Source of the DNA: Aliiroseovarius sp. M344
GTDB lineage: Bacteria; Pseudomonadota; Alphaproteobacteria; Rhodobacterales; Rhodobacteraceae
Length of the DNA: 64,000 bases
Direction: 5' to 3'
NCBI RefSeq assembly: GCF_025140835.1
Contig: NZ_CP081153.1
Location: 2,170,001 to 2,234,000, forward strand
Positions 1 through 8,897 of the stretch are shown here, in pieces. The notes beneath the pieces were generated by a model, which saw only the letters and a program-made list of their open reading frames with translations, did no database searches and was not told the origin of the DNA. The position numbers were made by a program, and so were the translations under genes. Every line of letters starts with the position of its first letter. Position 1 is the first letter of the stretch.

Positions 1-1181
1 CCGCGGGCCCCTATGCCGACTTGTCACGCGCCGAGTTCGACGCCTGTCTGGATTTCGTGGCCACAGGTGGCTACGCCTTGCGCGCCTATGACCGGTGGCA
101 GCGGCTGATGCAACGCGCCGACGGGCTGTGGCAGTTGCGCGATCCGCGTCTGACACAACAAGTGCGAATGAACATTGGCACGATCATCGACACCGACACA
201 TTGAAAGTGCGGATGAAAGGGCGGTCCGGTGCCTCGGCCGGCAAACCGCTGGGTGAGGTTGAGGAAAGCTTCGCCGCCTCGCTGGTGCCCGGTGATACGT
301 TTCTGATGGGCGGCAAGATCGTGCGGTTCGAAACCCTGCGCGAGATGGAGGTGCAAGTCAGTCGCGACCGGGGGCGCAAGCCGAAACTCGCCGTGTTTTC
401 TGGCACCAAGTTCTCGACCTCGACGCAACTGTCCGAACGTATTCTGGATCTTCTGCGCCGCCCACGCTTGCCCGATTTACCCCACCATACACTCGACTGG
501 ATCGCATTGCAGCGCGAGGTCAGTCAGTTGCCACGTGCAGGCCGCATCCTTGTCGAAAGCTTCGATCACGAGGATCGTCCACACACCTGCATCTATGGCT
601 TTGCAGGTAAGAACGCGCAGCAAACACTGGGATTGATGGTGACACGCTGGATGGAGGACGCAGGGCTTGGCCCGCTGGGTTTTGTCGCCACCGATTATGC
701 CACGCTGATCTGGTCCGTGTCCCATCTGGACAATCCTGCGAAAGCGCTGGACGCTTCAGGGCTGCGCGACGGGCTGGACGGGTGGCTGGCCGAGAACGCG
801 TTGATGAAACGCAGCTTCAAAGGTGCGGCCACCATCGCGGGCATGATCACCCGAAATCTACCGGGGAAGCGATCCTCTGGGCGGCAGGCGACGTTTTCGG
901 CCGACATCCTCTATGACACGCTCAGGAAGTACGACCCCGACCACCTGCTGTTGTCGATCACGCGGGACGAAGCGATGCGTGGGTTAATCGGGTTTGGCCG
1001 GATTGACGAGATGTTGGCGCGTACGGGCGGATTAATTGACCACGTTCATCCGGGCCGCGTGACGCCGTTTGCCGCCCCATTGTTCCTTGAGGTTGGCAAA
1101 GTGCCAGTCGAAGGAACCGGGGTCGAGGCCCTGATGCGGGCCGAAGCTGATCGCCTCATGATAGAGGCCGGGCTGGCATGA
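1..1181 (+). CDS. Lhr-family DEXH-box helicase, C-terminal part (ligase-associated)
   Basis: The reading frame is open at the window edge, so the 5' end with the helicase motor is missing and only about 390 C-terminal residues are seen. These match the Lhr-like helicases of the bacterial 'ligase-associated DNA damage response' cluster, recognisable from the region around TLKVRMKGRSG, GKPLGEVEESF and LVPGDTF. In family members this part follows the two RecA-like domains and belongs to the Lhr-core winged-helix and beta-barrel region. The next gene is the metallophosphoesterase that regularly accompanies this helicase, which supports the call. The role is inferred to be ATP-dependent nucleic acid unwinding in DNA repair. 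Confidence 0.85.
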   Translation, partial: AGPYADLSRAEFDACLDFVATGGYALRAYDRWQRLMQRADGLWQLRDPRLTQQVRMNIGTIIDTDTLKVRMKGRSGASAGKPLGEVEESFAASLVPGDTFLMGGKIVRFETLREMEVQVSRDRGRKPKLAVFSGTKFSTSTQLSERILDLLRRPRLPDLPHHTLDWIALQREVSQLPRAGRILVESFDHEDRPHTCIYGFAGKNAQQTLGLMVTRWMEDAGLGPLGFVATDYATLIWSVSHLDNPAKALDASGLRDGLDGWLAENALMKRSFKGAATIAGMITRNLPGKRSSGRQATFSADILYDTLRKYDPDHLLLSITRDEAMRGLIGFGRIDEMLARTGGLIDHVHPGRVTPFAAPLFLEVGKVPVEGTGVEALMRAEADRLMIEAGLA

Positions 1182-1237
1182 TGCATGGTATGCAGGAATA
1201 GCTTGCATTGGGGCAGAAAATCGACTTGGAAGAACGT

Positions 1238-1900
1238 ATGAAGGGGTATGAGTTCATTTTCACGGGGGTGAAACTGACGTTGTTGCCGTCCGGTGCGCTC
1301 TGGTGGCCGGATCAGAAGCTATTATGCGTCTCGGACCTGCATCTTGGGAAATCGGAACGGTTGGCGCGCAATGGTGGCGCGATCCTGCCGCCTTATGAGA
1401 CCCGCGACACCTTGCACCGGCTGCAAACCGATATCGAGACTTCGGGCGCACGCACGGTTGTTTGTCTGGGCGACAGTTTCGACGATGTCGAAGCGTCAGA
1501 AAACTTGCCGGAAACCGAAGCCTTGTGGCTGGCCCGGCTGATGGCCGGACGCCGCTGGGTATGGATCGAAGGCAACCACGACCCCGGCCCCATCGAATTC
1601 GCGGGCACCCATCTGGCAGAGCTTTTACGCCCCCCGCTTTACTTCCGCCACATCGCACGGGTGGGCGCATCGGGCGAGATTACCGGCCACTTTCACCCCA
1701 AGGCGAAATTGCACGTCAAAGGGCGCACGGTCAGTCGCCCTTGTATGCTTTTTGACGGCGACCGGGTCATTATGCCGTCCTATGGCACCTATACAGGCGG
1801 CCTGTGGTCAGACCATTCTGTGCTGTCTCGATTGATGCGGCCCGAGGCCATCGCGGTGCTGCTGGGCGACCCGCCCCAGCCGATCCCAATGCCCCGGTAG
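1238..1900 (+). CDS. pdeM: Ligase-associated DNA damage response endonuclease PdeM (metallophosphoesterase)
   Basis: A 220-residue calcineurin-like phosphoesterase. The metal-binding motifs are clear: SDLHLG (D33, H35), GDSFDD (78-83), GNHD (112-115) and the C-terminal GHFHPK. Members of this family sit beside an ATP-dependent DNA ligase, an exonuclease and an Lhr helicase, and the helicase is the gene immediately upstream here. An in-frame TTG lies 30 bases further upstream, but the ATG chosen is preceded by GGAAGAAC at good spacing. The gap to the helicase is 56 bases, so the two are probably co-transcribed. Confidence 0.88.
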   Translation: MKGYEFIFTGVKLTLLPSGALWWPDQKLLCVSDLHLGKSERLARNGGAILPPYETRDTLHRLQTDIETSGARTVVCLGDSFDDVEASENLPETEALWLARLMAGRRWVWIEGNHDPGPIEFAGTHLAELLRPPLYFRHIARVGASGEITGHFHPKAKLHVKGRTVSRPCMLFDGDRVIMPSYGTYTGGLWSDHSVLSRLMRPEAIAVLLGDPPQPIPMPR

Positions 1901-1972
1901 GCCGTGTGACGCCACGTTCCACGTCGCACCTTCGCCGCCTGTGTTAGTCTTTGACGACAACCAGGATCGCAC

Positions 1973-2416
1973 ATGACAGACTTACCACCAGACACGATCG
2001 CGAAAATCCGCGAAAGCTTCGCGTCGCAAAACCTGATGACGCTGATCGGCGCCGAGATCACCGGTTTGCAGCATGGCTATTGCCAGATAACCGCGCCGAT
2101 CCCTGACACAATGCGCCAGCAGCATGGCTTTGGTCACGCTGCGCTGACCTTTGCCTTGGGGGATACGGCGGCTGGCTATGCCGCGCTTGCGGTGATGGCC
2201 GAGGGCCAAGAAGTTCTGACCTCTGAGATCAAGATCAATCTGCTCGCGCCGGCCAAAGGAAACAAGCTTGTCGCGGAAGGTCGTGTTTTACGCATTGGTC
2301 GCCGCCTGATCCCAGTCGAAGCCGACGTCTGGGCCGAACAGGACGGGCAACGCACATTGATCGCCAAGCTTTTGGGCACGATGGTTCCGGTCTCCGCGCC
2401 ACCTGCCGCAACGTGA
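1973..2416 (+). CDS. PaaI-family hotdog thioesterase
   Basis: A 147-residue single hotdog-fold protein. The core reads HGFGHAALTFALGDTAAGYAA, with conserved Gly and Asp residues on the central helix, as in PaaI/YdiI-type acyl-CoA thioesterases. It should hydrolyse an acyl-CoA to the free acid and CoA in the cytoplasm; the substrate cannot be read from the sequence. It lies 60 bases before a crotonase-family gene on the same strand, which suggests a shared acyl-CoA substrate. A degraded relative of its 5' end is found near 4.54 kb (see that pseudogene entry). Confidence 0.8.
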   Translation: MTDLPPDTIAKIRESFASQNLMTLIGAEITGLQHGYCQITAPIPDTMRQQHGFGHAALTFALGDTAAGYAALAVMAEGQEVLTSEIKINLLAPAKGNKLVAEGRVLRIGRRLIPVEADVWAEQDGQRTLIAKLLGTMVPVSAPPAAT

Positions 2417-2476
2417 CGGTTGGCGCGGCCACTGACACGCGCCACACTCTGCCCCAAGCCCAAAGAGGAGAACCCC

Positions 2477-3271
2477 ATGTCTGACCGCGTACGCATTACC
2501 GAAGACAATCACGTGGCCACAGTCACCCTGACCCGTGCCGACAAGCGGAACGCGCTGGATTTGGAGATGATCCGCGCCATCGTGGACGCGGGCGAAACGC
2601 TAGGCGCGCGCAAGGATATCCGCGCCGTCGTTCTGACCGGTGACGGACAAGCTTTTTCTGCAGGGCTGGACTTGGCAGCATTGCCGGAAATCGCGAAATT
2701 CGCAATGCAGGGCGACGTGTTTCTTGAACGCACGCATGGCAACTCCAACTTGTTTCAAGCCGCATCGATGGTCTGGGCTGAGATGCCGCAACCGGTGATC
2801 GCCGCCGTACACGGCTATGCTTTCGGCGGCGCGTTCCAGATCATGCTGGGCGCAGACATGCGGATTGCCGCACCGGACACGCGGTTTTCGATCATGGAAG
2901 GCCGTTGGGGCATCATCCCTGACATGGGGGGCATGGTGTTGATGCGGCGGTTGGCGCGCGGCGACGTGATCCGCAAGCTGACTTACTCTGCCGAGCAATT
3001 CGAAGCGCCACAAGCACTTGACTGGGGGTTTGTGACCGAACTGACCGACGCGCCGCTGGATCGCGCACACGCCCTTGCCGCCGAGATCGCTGGGAAGTCA
3101 CCCGACGCAATTCGCGCCGCGAAGGCATTGATCCGCGACACCGAACTGATGGGGTGGAAAGAGACGTTGGTCGCGGAAAGCCATGCGCAAGAGGCCCTGA
3201 TGGGCAAGCCCAACCAAATGGAAGCGGTGATGGCAGGCCTGCAGAAACGCGCGCCCAACTTTAATGACTGA
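2477..3271 (+). CDS. Crotonase / enoyl-CoA hydratase family protein
   Basis: A 264-residue crotonase-fold protein. The two oxyanion-hole segments are visible (FSAGLDLAAL near residues 59-68 and YAFGGAFQ near 113-120), followed by the GIIPDMGG loop. In classical enoyl-CoA hydratases the second segment reads GGGxEL, with Glu as an acid-base residue. Here the position is Gln, so hydratase activity should not be assumed. An upstream in-frame start would add 19 residues, but the ATG used has AGAGGAG seven bases before it. It follows the thioesterase and converges with the first Hint gene. Confidence 0.82.
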   Translation: MSDRVRITEDNHVATVTLTRADKRNALDLEMIRAIVDAGETLGARKDIRAVVLTGDGQAFSAGLDLAALPEIAKFAMQGDVFLERTHGNSNLFQAASMVWAEMPQPVIAAVHGYAFGGAFQIMLGADMRIAAPDTRFSIMEGRWGIIPDMGGMVLMRRLARGDVIRKLTYSAEQFEAPQALDWGFVTELTDAPLDRAHALAAEIAGKSPDAIRAAKALIRDTELMGWKETLVAESHAQEALMGKPNQMEAVMAGLQKRAPNFND

Positions 3272-3294
3272 ATGTAAAGCGCCACGCCAATGGC

Positions 3295-4347
3295 TTACTG
3301 TACCGCCAGCAACGGCTTTCTATTGGACACATGACGCCGCACCAAGGTCTTCATGTGCTTGCCTTTGGGTGGGCAGAACCGCGCCATTGCTGGCAGATAG
3401 TCCGACGCGAGCAACTCGGGAAACAACGAGATAATCTCGTTATACGCGTCGTCGCCAACGCTCTTTAGGGCTTCTTTCCCTGTGAACAGGCTTTCGGTCG
3501 GGGCGCCTTCAGAGAATACAATCTCGTGGCTGTCAAACAGCATGTGCATATAGGTCACCGGCGCATTGACGGTGTCAGTAAAGATGCCGGGAATGTCGAC
3601 CAGCTTGTGCGCCGGGATCAGCGTCTCTTCCTTGCCAAACATGCGCTTTGCGATGGGTGACCGCACCAACACACGATGTTGCGGCGACACGCACAGATCG
3701 CGCAACGGCAAATTCGCGCCAAGCGCCCCGGCCTTGATCCGGATCGGCGTCAGTTTCGGCTTCTTCAAAAGCTCGCGAAGGCTGAGGTCCCGCTTGCCGA
3801 TCCAGCGGATTTTCTGCGGGCCATTGTCCAGTGTCAGCACCTCGTCGCCAACGTCCAGCGTTTCGATCTTTCGCGCGCCGGCTGGCGTGTCGATCATCGT
3901 GCCTGTCACAAAACAGGGCACGATTGAACTGACAGGAATCGAGGGTCCGTCATTCGTGACAGCTACCACGGTGAACGTCGTATTGGTCGGCGGCACCTGT
4001 CCGTTCAGGAACGCAATGAAATAACCTTGTTCGACAGACGTGCCCTGGATCTTGCCATTGCCGTTGGCATCCCAGTCCAAGACACCAATTTCATAGGTGT
4101 TCGTTCCGTCGGTTATCTGAATGGTATAATCCCAGATGATGACTTCGCCATTATAGGTCTGTCCTGCATCGTTCGGGTTTTCATCCTGACCGCTGTCACC
4201 GGTCACAACAGTACCATCACTACCGTCTTCGATCGTGATCTTGCTGTAAGACCCGAGTTCAAACGACGACCCTATCGTCGCGAGCTTAGCCGTAAACTTC
4301 GACATCGTCGTATCGGTGCGGAACGCACCATATATGGAAACGGACAT
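3295..4347 (-). CDS. Hint-domain protein, copy 1
   Basis: A 350-residue protein with about 140 residues of Thr/Asn/Gly-rich beta-type sequence, then a Hint (hedgehog/intein) domain. The domain starts at Cys145 in PCFVTGTMIDTP, the usual nucleophile position, and has a block-B-like SPQHR (His224). There is no intein-type C-terminal His-Asn plus Cys/Ser junction, so this is a hog-like Hint_2 protein, not an intein. Such proteins are common in Rhodobacterales and the N-terminal part is presumed to be released or modified; that is inference. No signal peptide is evident. It is a tandem paralogue of the next gene, with a 287-bp stretch identical at DNA level. Confidence 0.85.
   Translation of the reverse strand: MSVSIYGAFRTDTTMSKFTAKLATIGSSFELGSYSKITIEDGSDGTVVTGDSGQDENPNDAGQTYNGEVIIWDYTIQITDGTNTYEIGVLDWDANGNGKIQGTSVEQGYFIAFLNGQVPPTNTTFTVVAVTNDGPSIPVSSIVPCFVTGTMIDTPAGARKIETLDVGDEVLTLDNGPQKIRWIGKRDLSLRELLKKPKLTPIRIKAGALGANLPLRDLCVSPQHRVLVRSPIAKRMFGKEETLIPAHKLVDIPGIFTDTVNAPVTYMHMLFDSHEIVFSEGAPTESLFTGKEALKSVGDDAYNEIISLFPELLASDYLPAMARFCPPKGKHMKTLVRRHVSNRKPLLAVQ
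3647..3933 (-). repeat. Identical tract shared by the two Hint genes (copy 1)
   Basis: These 287 bases are identical, by direct reading, to 5004-5290. They encode most of the Hint domain core. One base before (3646) and one after (3934) the copies differ. The flanks then diverge: strongly toward the N-terminal coding half, and by scattered changes toward the 3' end. The sharp edges look like a gene-conversion tract. Confidence 0.85.
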
Positions 4348-4526
4348 GCTGTACCTGCAGCGCCTCTTGGCGGCGCCCTTTCGTGCGACTCTGTGGTCGC
4401 TATCGACTGCTCAATTGCCCGCGACTTTTTTGCGTCGCGTTAACGTTGAAAAGGTTAACAGAATATTTTCAGGCGCGAATCGAAATATTTTTCCCGCAAA
4501 AGCAGAGTGCTAAGTCTGCAACACTC
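4348..4526 (-). promoter_or_regulatory. Duplicated upstream region of Hint copy 1 with hairpin
   Basis: The region 5' of the Hint gene is conserved with that of the second copy (5705-5886). It holds a perfect inverted repeat, CGCGAC (4420-4425) and GTCGCG (4434-4439) around a T-rich loop, and ends in a 23-base box bounded by GAGTG and CACTC (4504-4526). The AT-rich stretch between hairpin and box differs more. A promoter or regulator site is plausible, but no -35/-10 pair can be assigned with confidence. Confidence 0.45.
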
Positions 4527-4536
4527 GGTTTCGCCC

Positions 4537-4662
4537 ATGATAACCGTGCGCCAAGGCACCAACACGCGCATCTGGCAGCGCTTCACCTCGCAAAACCTGA
4601 TGGCGCTGGTCGCGGCGAAGATCACCGGACTGAGACATCGCTTTTGCCAGCTTAATGCACCG
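4537..4662 (+). pseudogene. Thioesterase 5' fragment (relic of a PaaI-type gene)
   Basis: From an ATG this stretch translates to about 42 residues that align without gaps to the first 42 residues of the intact thioesterase at 1973. In the last 28 positions 17 are identical, including SQNLM and ITGL and the Cys-Gln pair. Homology stops where the 3' end of the second Hint gene begins, on the opposite strand. After that the frame only reads antisense Hint sequence, so the hotdog core is missing and no function is expected. It appears to be the remnant of a second thioesterase gene. Confidence 0.7.
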
Positions 4663-5704
4663 CCAACAAAGGCTTTCTATTGGACGCATGACGCCGCACC
4701 AAGGTCTTCATGTGTTTGCCTTTGGGTGGGCAGAACCGCGCCATCGCAGGCAGATAGTCTGATGCGACCAACTCGGGAAACAACGTAATAATCTCGTTAT
4801 AGGCGTCGTCGCCAACACTCTTTAAGGCTTCTTTCCCAGTGAACAGGCTTTCGGTCGGGGCGCCTTCAGAGAAAACGATTTCGTGGCTGTCAAACAGCAT
4901 GTGCATATAGGTCACCGGCGCATCGACGGTGTCAGTAAAAATGCCGGGAATGTCGACCAGCTTGTGCGCCGGGATCAGCGTCTCTTCCTTGCCAAACATG
5001 CGTTTTGCGATGGGTGACCGCACCAACACACGATGTTGCGGCGACACGCACAGATCGCGCAACGGCAAATTCGCGCCAAGCGCCCCGGCCTTGATCCGGA
5101 TCGGCGTCAGTTTCGGCTTCTTCAAAAGCTCGCGAAGGCTGAGGTCCCGCTTGCCGATCCAGCGGATTTTCTGCGGGCCATTGTCCAGTGTCAGCACCTC
5201 GTCGCCAACGTCCAGCGTTTCGATCTTTCGCGCGCCGGCTGGCGTGTCGATCATCGTGCCTGTCACAAAACAGGGCACGATTGAACTGACCGGGATTGAA
5301 GGGCCATTATTGGTAACAGCAACAACTGTGAGGGTGGTATTCAGGGGCGGGATATTGGCATTCAAAAACGCAATGTAATAGCCTTGCTCCGCAGTCGGCC
5401 ATTGGTAGTTTCCACTGCCGTTTATGTCCCAATCCATCACCCCCACTTCGTAGGTATTGGTCCCATCCGTGACCTGAATGGTGTAATCCCAGATGATGAC
5501 TTCGCCATTGTAGGTCTGGCTGGGGTCATTCGGCGTCTCGTTGACGACAGTATCGCCCGTAATGATTGAACTGTCACCGCCATCCGTGATCGAGATTTTG
5601 CTGTAAGAATTGATCTGAAACGTCGACCCTATCGTGGCATAGGTCGCCGTATTGGCCGACATCGTCGTATTGGTGCGGAACGCACCATATATTGAAATAG
5701 ACAT
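4652..5704 (-). CDS. Hint-domain protein, copy 2
   Basis: A 350-residue paralogue of the preceding Hint gene and the same length. The N-terminal ~130 residues are clearly related but diverged. The rest (Hint domain and C-terminus) differs at only about five residues, for example Asn-to-Asp in the segment before APVTYMHMLF and Gln-to-His at the last residue. The Cys nucleophile (PCFVTGT) and SPQHR are kept. The diverged N-terminal parts with a near-identical processing domain suggest that the N-terminal cargo varies while the Hint module is homogenised. Its stop codon lies inside the thioesterase relic. Confidence 0.85.
   Translation of the reverse strand: MSISIYGAFRTNTTMSANTATYATIGSTFQINSYSKISITDGGDSSIITGDTVVNETPNDPSQTYNGEVIIWDYTIQVTDGTNTYEVGVMDWDINGSGNYQWPTAEQGYYIAFLNANIPPLNTTLTVVAVTNNGPSIPVSSIVPCFVTGTMIDTPAGARKIETLDVGDEVLTLDNGPQKIRWIGKRDLSLRELLKKPKLTPIRIKAGALGANLPLRDLCVSPQHRVLVRSPIAKRMFGKEETLIPAHKLVDIPGIFTDTVDAPVTYMHMLFDSHEIVFSEGAPTESLFTGKEALKSVGDDAYNEIITLFPELVASDYLPAMARFCPPKGKHMKTLVRRHASNRKPLLAVH
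5004..5290 (-). repeat. Identical tract shared by the two Hint genes (copy 2)
   Basis: Second copy of the 287-base tract also found at 3647-3933, at a constant offset of 1357 bases. No mismatch or gap is seen between the two when read side by side. Confidence 0.85.
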
Positions 5705-5886
5705 GCTGTACCTGCAGCGCCACGTGAAGGCGCCCTTTCGTGCGACTCTGTGGTCGCTATCGACTGCTCAATTGCTCGCGACTTTTTTTGCGTCGCGTTC
5801 GCGTCGTGAAGATTAACAGATTATTAGCAGGTGTGAGAAAAAATATTTGGCCGAATAATCAGAGTGCTATGTCTGCAACACTCTGA
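5705..5886 (-). promoter_or_regulatory. Duplicated upstream region of Hint copy 2 with hairpin
   Basis: Counterpart of the region before the first Hint gene. The inverted repeat CGCGAC (5777-5782) / GTCGCG (5792-5797) and the terminal GAGTG...CACTC box are both kept, while the bases between them differ. Conservation of these two elements against a changed background hints at function for both. Confidence 0.45.
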
Positions 5887-5893
5887 TCCGCAA

Positions 5894-5923
5894 GAAAAAA
5901 AGGGGCAAATCTGAACCTGCCCC
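5894..5923 (-). terminator. Rho-independent terminator after folD
   Basis: Read on the minus strand, a GGGGCA / TGCCCC stem with a ten-base loop is followed by a run of seven T. It lies 26 bases beyond the folD stop. Confidence 0.8.
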
Positions 5924-5949
5924 CCCGTGATGCCGTGATCACCCGTTTC

Positions 5950-6852
5950 TTAGGCCGTCAGCCCCTCTGGTTCGACCAGTCCATTTGCACGGCAGCAAGC
6001 CGTCAGGGTATTGGCCAGCAGGCAGGCAATCGTCATCGGACCAACGCCACCGGGCACAGGGGTGATTGCGCCCGCAACCTTCGCCGCACTGTCAAAATGC
6101 ACATCGCCCACAAGGCGGGTCTTGCCCTCGCCCTTCTCTGGCGCGTCGATGCGGTTGATGCCCACATCAATCACGGTCGCACCGTCTTTGATCCACTCGC
6201 CCGGTACCATTTCGGCCCGACCGACAGCGGCCACGACGATATCCGCACGCCGGACGACCTCGGGCAGGTCTTTGGTGCGGCTGTGCGCGATGGTGACGGT
6301 GCAGCTGTCGCCCAGCAGCAATTGCGCCATTGGCTTGCCAACAATATTCGAGCGACCGATGACCACTGCATTCAGGCCCGACAATGACCCATGATGGTCG
6401 CGCAACATCATCAGGCAGCCCAACGGCGTGCAGGGCACCATGGACTTCTGGCCCGTTCCCAGCAGGCCAACATTCGAGATATGGAACCCGTCGACATCTT
6501 TCGCAGGATCAATCGAGTTGATCACAAGGTCTTCGTTCAGGTGGCTGGGCAACGGCAGTTGCACCAAAATACCATGCACTGCGGGGTCGGTGTTCAACTT
6601 GTCGATCAGCGCCAGCAGATCGGCTTCGGAGGTGTCAGCCTCAAGCTTATGCTCATAGCTGTTCATGCCCACTTCGACGGTCTGCTTGCCCTTTGAGCGG
6701 ACATAGACTTGGCTTGCGGGATCTTCGCCCACCAACACAACGGCCAGACCGGGGGTAATTCCGCTTTCGTCTTTGATACGCGCCACATGGGCAGCGACCT
6801 TTTCGCGTACCGTGGCCGCGAAAGCTTTGCCATCAATGATCTGAGCTGTCAT
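5950..6852 (-). CDS. folD: Bifunctional methylenetetrahydrofolate dehydrogenase / methenyltetrahydrofolate cyclohydrolase
   Basis: A 300-residue FolD. It interconverts 5,10-methylene-, 5,10-methenyl- and 10-formyl-tetrahydrofolate in the cytosol using NADP. The folate/catalytic segment YVRSKGKQ (with the family Lys), the conserved VQLPLP and DVDGFH motifs and the PCTPLG segment are all present. The Rossmann part ([12 protein letters not shown]) is intact, as is the final [10 protein letters not shown]. An upstream in-frame codon would add eight residues, but GAGGAG sits directly before the ATG chosen. It follows fhs on the same strand, and the two enzymes act on the same folate intermediates. 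Confidence 0.96.
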   Translation of the reverse strand: MTAQIIDGKAFAATVREKVAAHVARIKDESGITPGLAVVLVGEDPASQVYVRSKGKQTVEVGMNSYEHKLEADTSEADLLALIDKLNTDPAVHGILVQLPLPSHLNEDLVINSIDPAKDVDGFHISNVGLLGTGQKSMVPCTPLGCLMMLRDHHGSLSGLNAVVIGRSNIVGKPMAQLLLGDSCTVTIAHSRTKDLPEVVRRADIVVAAVGRAEMVPGEWIKDGATVIDVGINRIDAPEKGEGKTRLVGDVHFDSAAKVAGAITPVPGGVGPMTIACLLANTLTACCRANGLVEPEGLTA

Positions 6853-6982
6853 CGCCCACTCTCCTCGTATGTCCATATTTGGCAGGTCGAGACGACAAGA
6901 ATCTGGCGTGCTCTGACCGACCTTTGGCCTTCTTCAACGGCCTTTCCATCGCCCCGGCATTGACCATTGTCAATTGCAACAA

Positions 6983-7008
6983 GGCGCGGCGCTTGAGCGC
7001 GCCGCGCC
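6983..7008 (-). terminator. GC-rich hairpin after fhs, possible weak terminator
   Basis: GGCGCGGCGC and GCGCCGCGCC form a ten-pair stem just past the fhs stop. On the minus strand it is followed only by TTGTTGC rather than a T run. It may be an attenuating or mRNA-end-stabilising hairpin between fhs and folD. Confidence 0.4.
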
Positions 7009-7015
7009 CCTTCGA

Positions 7016-8692
7016 TCAGAACAGACCTTCGATTTCGCCGTCTGCGTTCAAACCAATAGTCAAGGCCGCGGGTGCGCGTGGAAGACCCGGCATGGTCATG
7101 ATCTCGCCGCAGACCACAACGATGAAACCAGCGCCTGCAGACAAGCGCACCTCGCGCACGGGCACAGAATGGCCAGTGGGCGCACCGCGCAGCGATGGAT
7201 CGGTCGAGAAGCTATACTGAGTCTTTGCCATACAGACCGGCAGGTTGCCGTATCCCGCCGCTTCCCAGTCTTTCAACTGATTGCGGATCTTGGCGTCGGC
7301 CAAAACCTCGTCGGCGCGATAGATCCGCTTGGCGATGGTTTCGATTTTCTCCATCAGCGGCATCTCATCGGGATAGATGGGCGCAAAGCTGGCAACATCC
7401 GCATCGGCCACTTCGGCCACACGTTTTGCAAGATCCGCTGACCCCTCCGAGCCCAATTCCCAATGGCGCGACAGGATAGCTTCGGACCCATGACTATCTA
7501 CATAGTCTTTCACAGCCTGCACTTCGGCGTCTGTATCGGTGACGAAATGGTTGATCGCGACGACGACCGGCACACCAAAGGATTTCAGGTTTTCGATATG
7601 ACGTCCAAGGTTGGGGCAACCGGCTTGAACGGCCTCTACATTCTCAGCACCCAAATCGGCTTTCGACACGCCGCCATTCATCTTCATCGCACGCACGGTG
7701 GCCACCAGCACGACGACGCTGGGCGAAATTCCTGCCTTGCGGCACTTGATGTTCATGAATTTCTCGGCGCCCAGATCGGCCCCGAAACCAGCTTCGGTGA
7801 CAACGTAATCTGTCAGTTTCATCGCGGTCTTGGTTGCGATAACCGAGTTACAACCATGCGCGATGTTGGCAAACGGGCCGCCATGCACGAAGGCTGGGTT
7901 GTTTTCCAGCGTCTGCACGAGGTTCGGCTGCATCGCATCTTTCAGAAGCACAGTCATCGCGCCATCGGCCCCGATGTCGCGGCAATAAATCGCCTTACGT
8001 TCGCGTGTATAGGCCACAATGATGTCGCCCAGACGCTTTTGCAGGTCCGCCAGATTGTTGGACAGACATAGGATCGCCATTACTTCGGACGCCACCGTGA
8101 TGTCATAGCCAGTCTGACGTGCGAACCCGTTTGACACACCGCCCAGAGAAACCACGATATCACGCAGCGCGCGGTCGTTCATGTCGACGACACGGCGCCA
8201 CGCAATACGGCGTTCGTCAATCTCAAGCTCATTGCCCCAATAGATGTGGTTGTCGATCATCGCCGCCAGCAGCGAATGCGCCGAGGTGATGGCGTGAAAA
8301 TCGCCGGTAAAATGAAGGTTCATATCCTCCATCGGGACGATCTGCGCGTACCCGCCACCGGCAGCCCCACCTTTCATACCGAAGTTTGGCCCCAGTGACG
8401 CTTCGCGAATGCAGACCATCGCCTTTTTGCCGATCCGGTTCAGACCATCACCCAGACCTACGGTCGTGGTGGTCTTGCCTTCACCGGCGGGCGTTGGGTT
8501 GATCGCGGTGACAAGGATCAGCTTGCCATCTTTCTTGGACTGAACCGAGTTGATGAATTCCTGGCTGACCTTTGCCTTATCGTGGCCGAAGGGCAGCAGG
8601 TGTTCGGTCGGAATGCCCAGCTTGTCCCCAATTTCTTGGATCGGGCGTTTTTTCGCTTCGCGGGCAATTTGGATGTCGGACTTATAGCTCAT
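7016..8692 (-). CDS. fhs: Formate-tetrahydrofolate ligase
   Basis: A complete 558-residue enzyme, the usual length for the family. It makes 10-formyl-tetrahydrofolate from formate, ATP and tetrahydrofolate. The nucleotide-binding loop [11 protein letters not shown] is near residues 67-77, followed by the family segments [20 protein letters not shown] and [24 protein letters not shown] precedes the ATG. With folD downstream it forms a formate/one-carbon module of the kind Roseobacters use with methylated substrates; that ecological link is inference. Confidence 0.96.
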   Translation of the reverse strand: MSYKSDIQIAREAKKRPIQEIGDKLGIPTEHLLPFGHDKAKVSQEFINSVQSKKDGKLILVTAINPTPAGEGKTTTTVGLGDGLNRIGKKAMVCIREASLGPNFGMKGGAAGGGYAQIVPMEDMNLHFTGDFHAITSAHSLLAAMIDNHIYWGNELEIDERRIAWRRVVDMNDRALRDIVVSLGGVSNGFARQTGYDITVASEVMAILCLSNNLADLQKRLGDIIVAYTRERKAIYCRDIGADGAMTVLLKDAMQPNLVQTLENNPAFVHGGPFANIAHGCNSVIATKTAMKLTDYVVTEAGFGADLGAEKFMNIKCRKAGISPSVVVLVATVRAMKMNGGVSKADLGAENVEAVQAGCPNLGRHIENLKSFGVPVVVAINHFVTDTDAEVQAVKDYVDSHGSEAILSRHWELGSEGSADLAKRVAEVADADVASFAPIYPDEMPLMEKIETIAKRIYRADEVLADAKIRNQLKDWEAAGYGNLPVCMAKTQYSFSTDPSLRGAPTGHSVPVREVRLSAGAGFIVVVCGEIMTMPGLPRAPAALTIGLNADGEIEGLF

Positions 8693-8897
8693 GGCGGATC
8701 CTTAAGGTTCAATCGCATTTTCTGGACGGGTCGCAGCCCTGTTTATCCCGCGACCGTTTGTCCACTGATACATATCTACACAATTTTCAGCTCATAGAGC
8801 GAAATCCGACATGTTTGCCTAGGAATTCGTCGAAATGCCAATTGCCGGTTTCCGATGAGAACCTTGTGTTCCGGGCAAACCGTTTCAGTGGCGTTTG

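Noticed and set aside
3295..5704. Inteins in the Hint proteins
   Set aside because: The Cys and block-B His are present but there is no C-terminal His-Asn junction and no downstream extein. They fit hog-like Hint_2 proteins.
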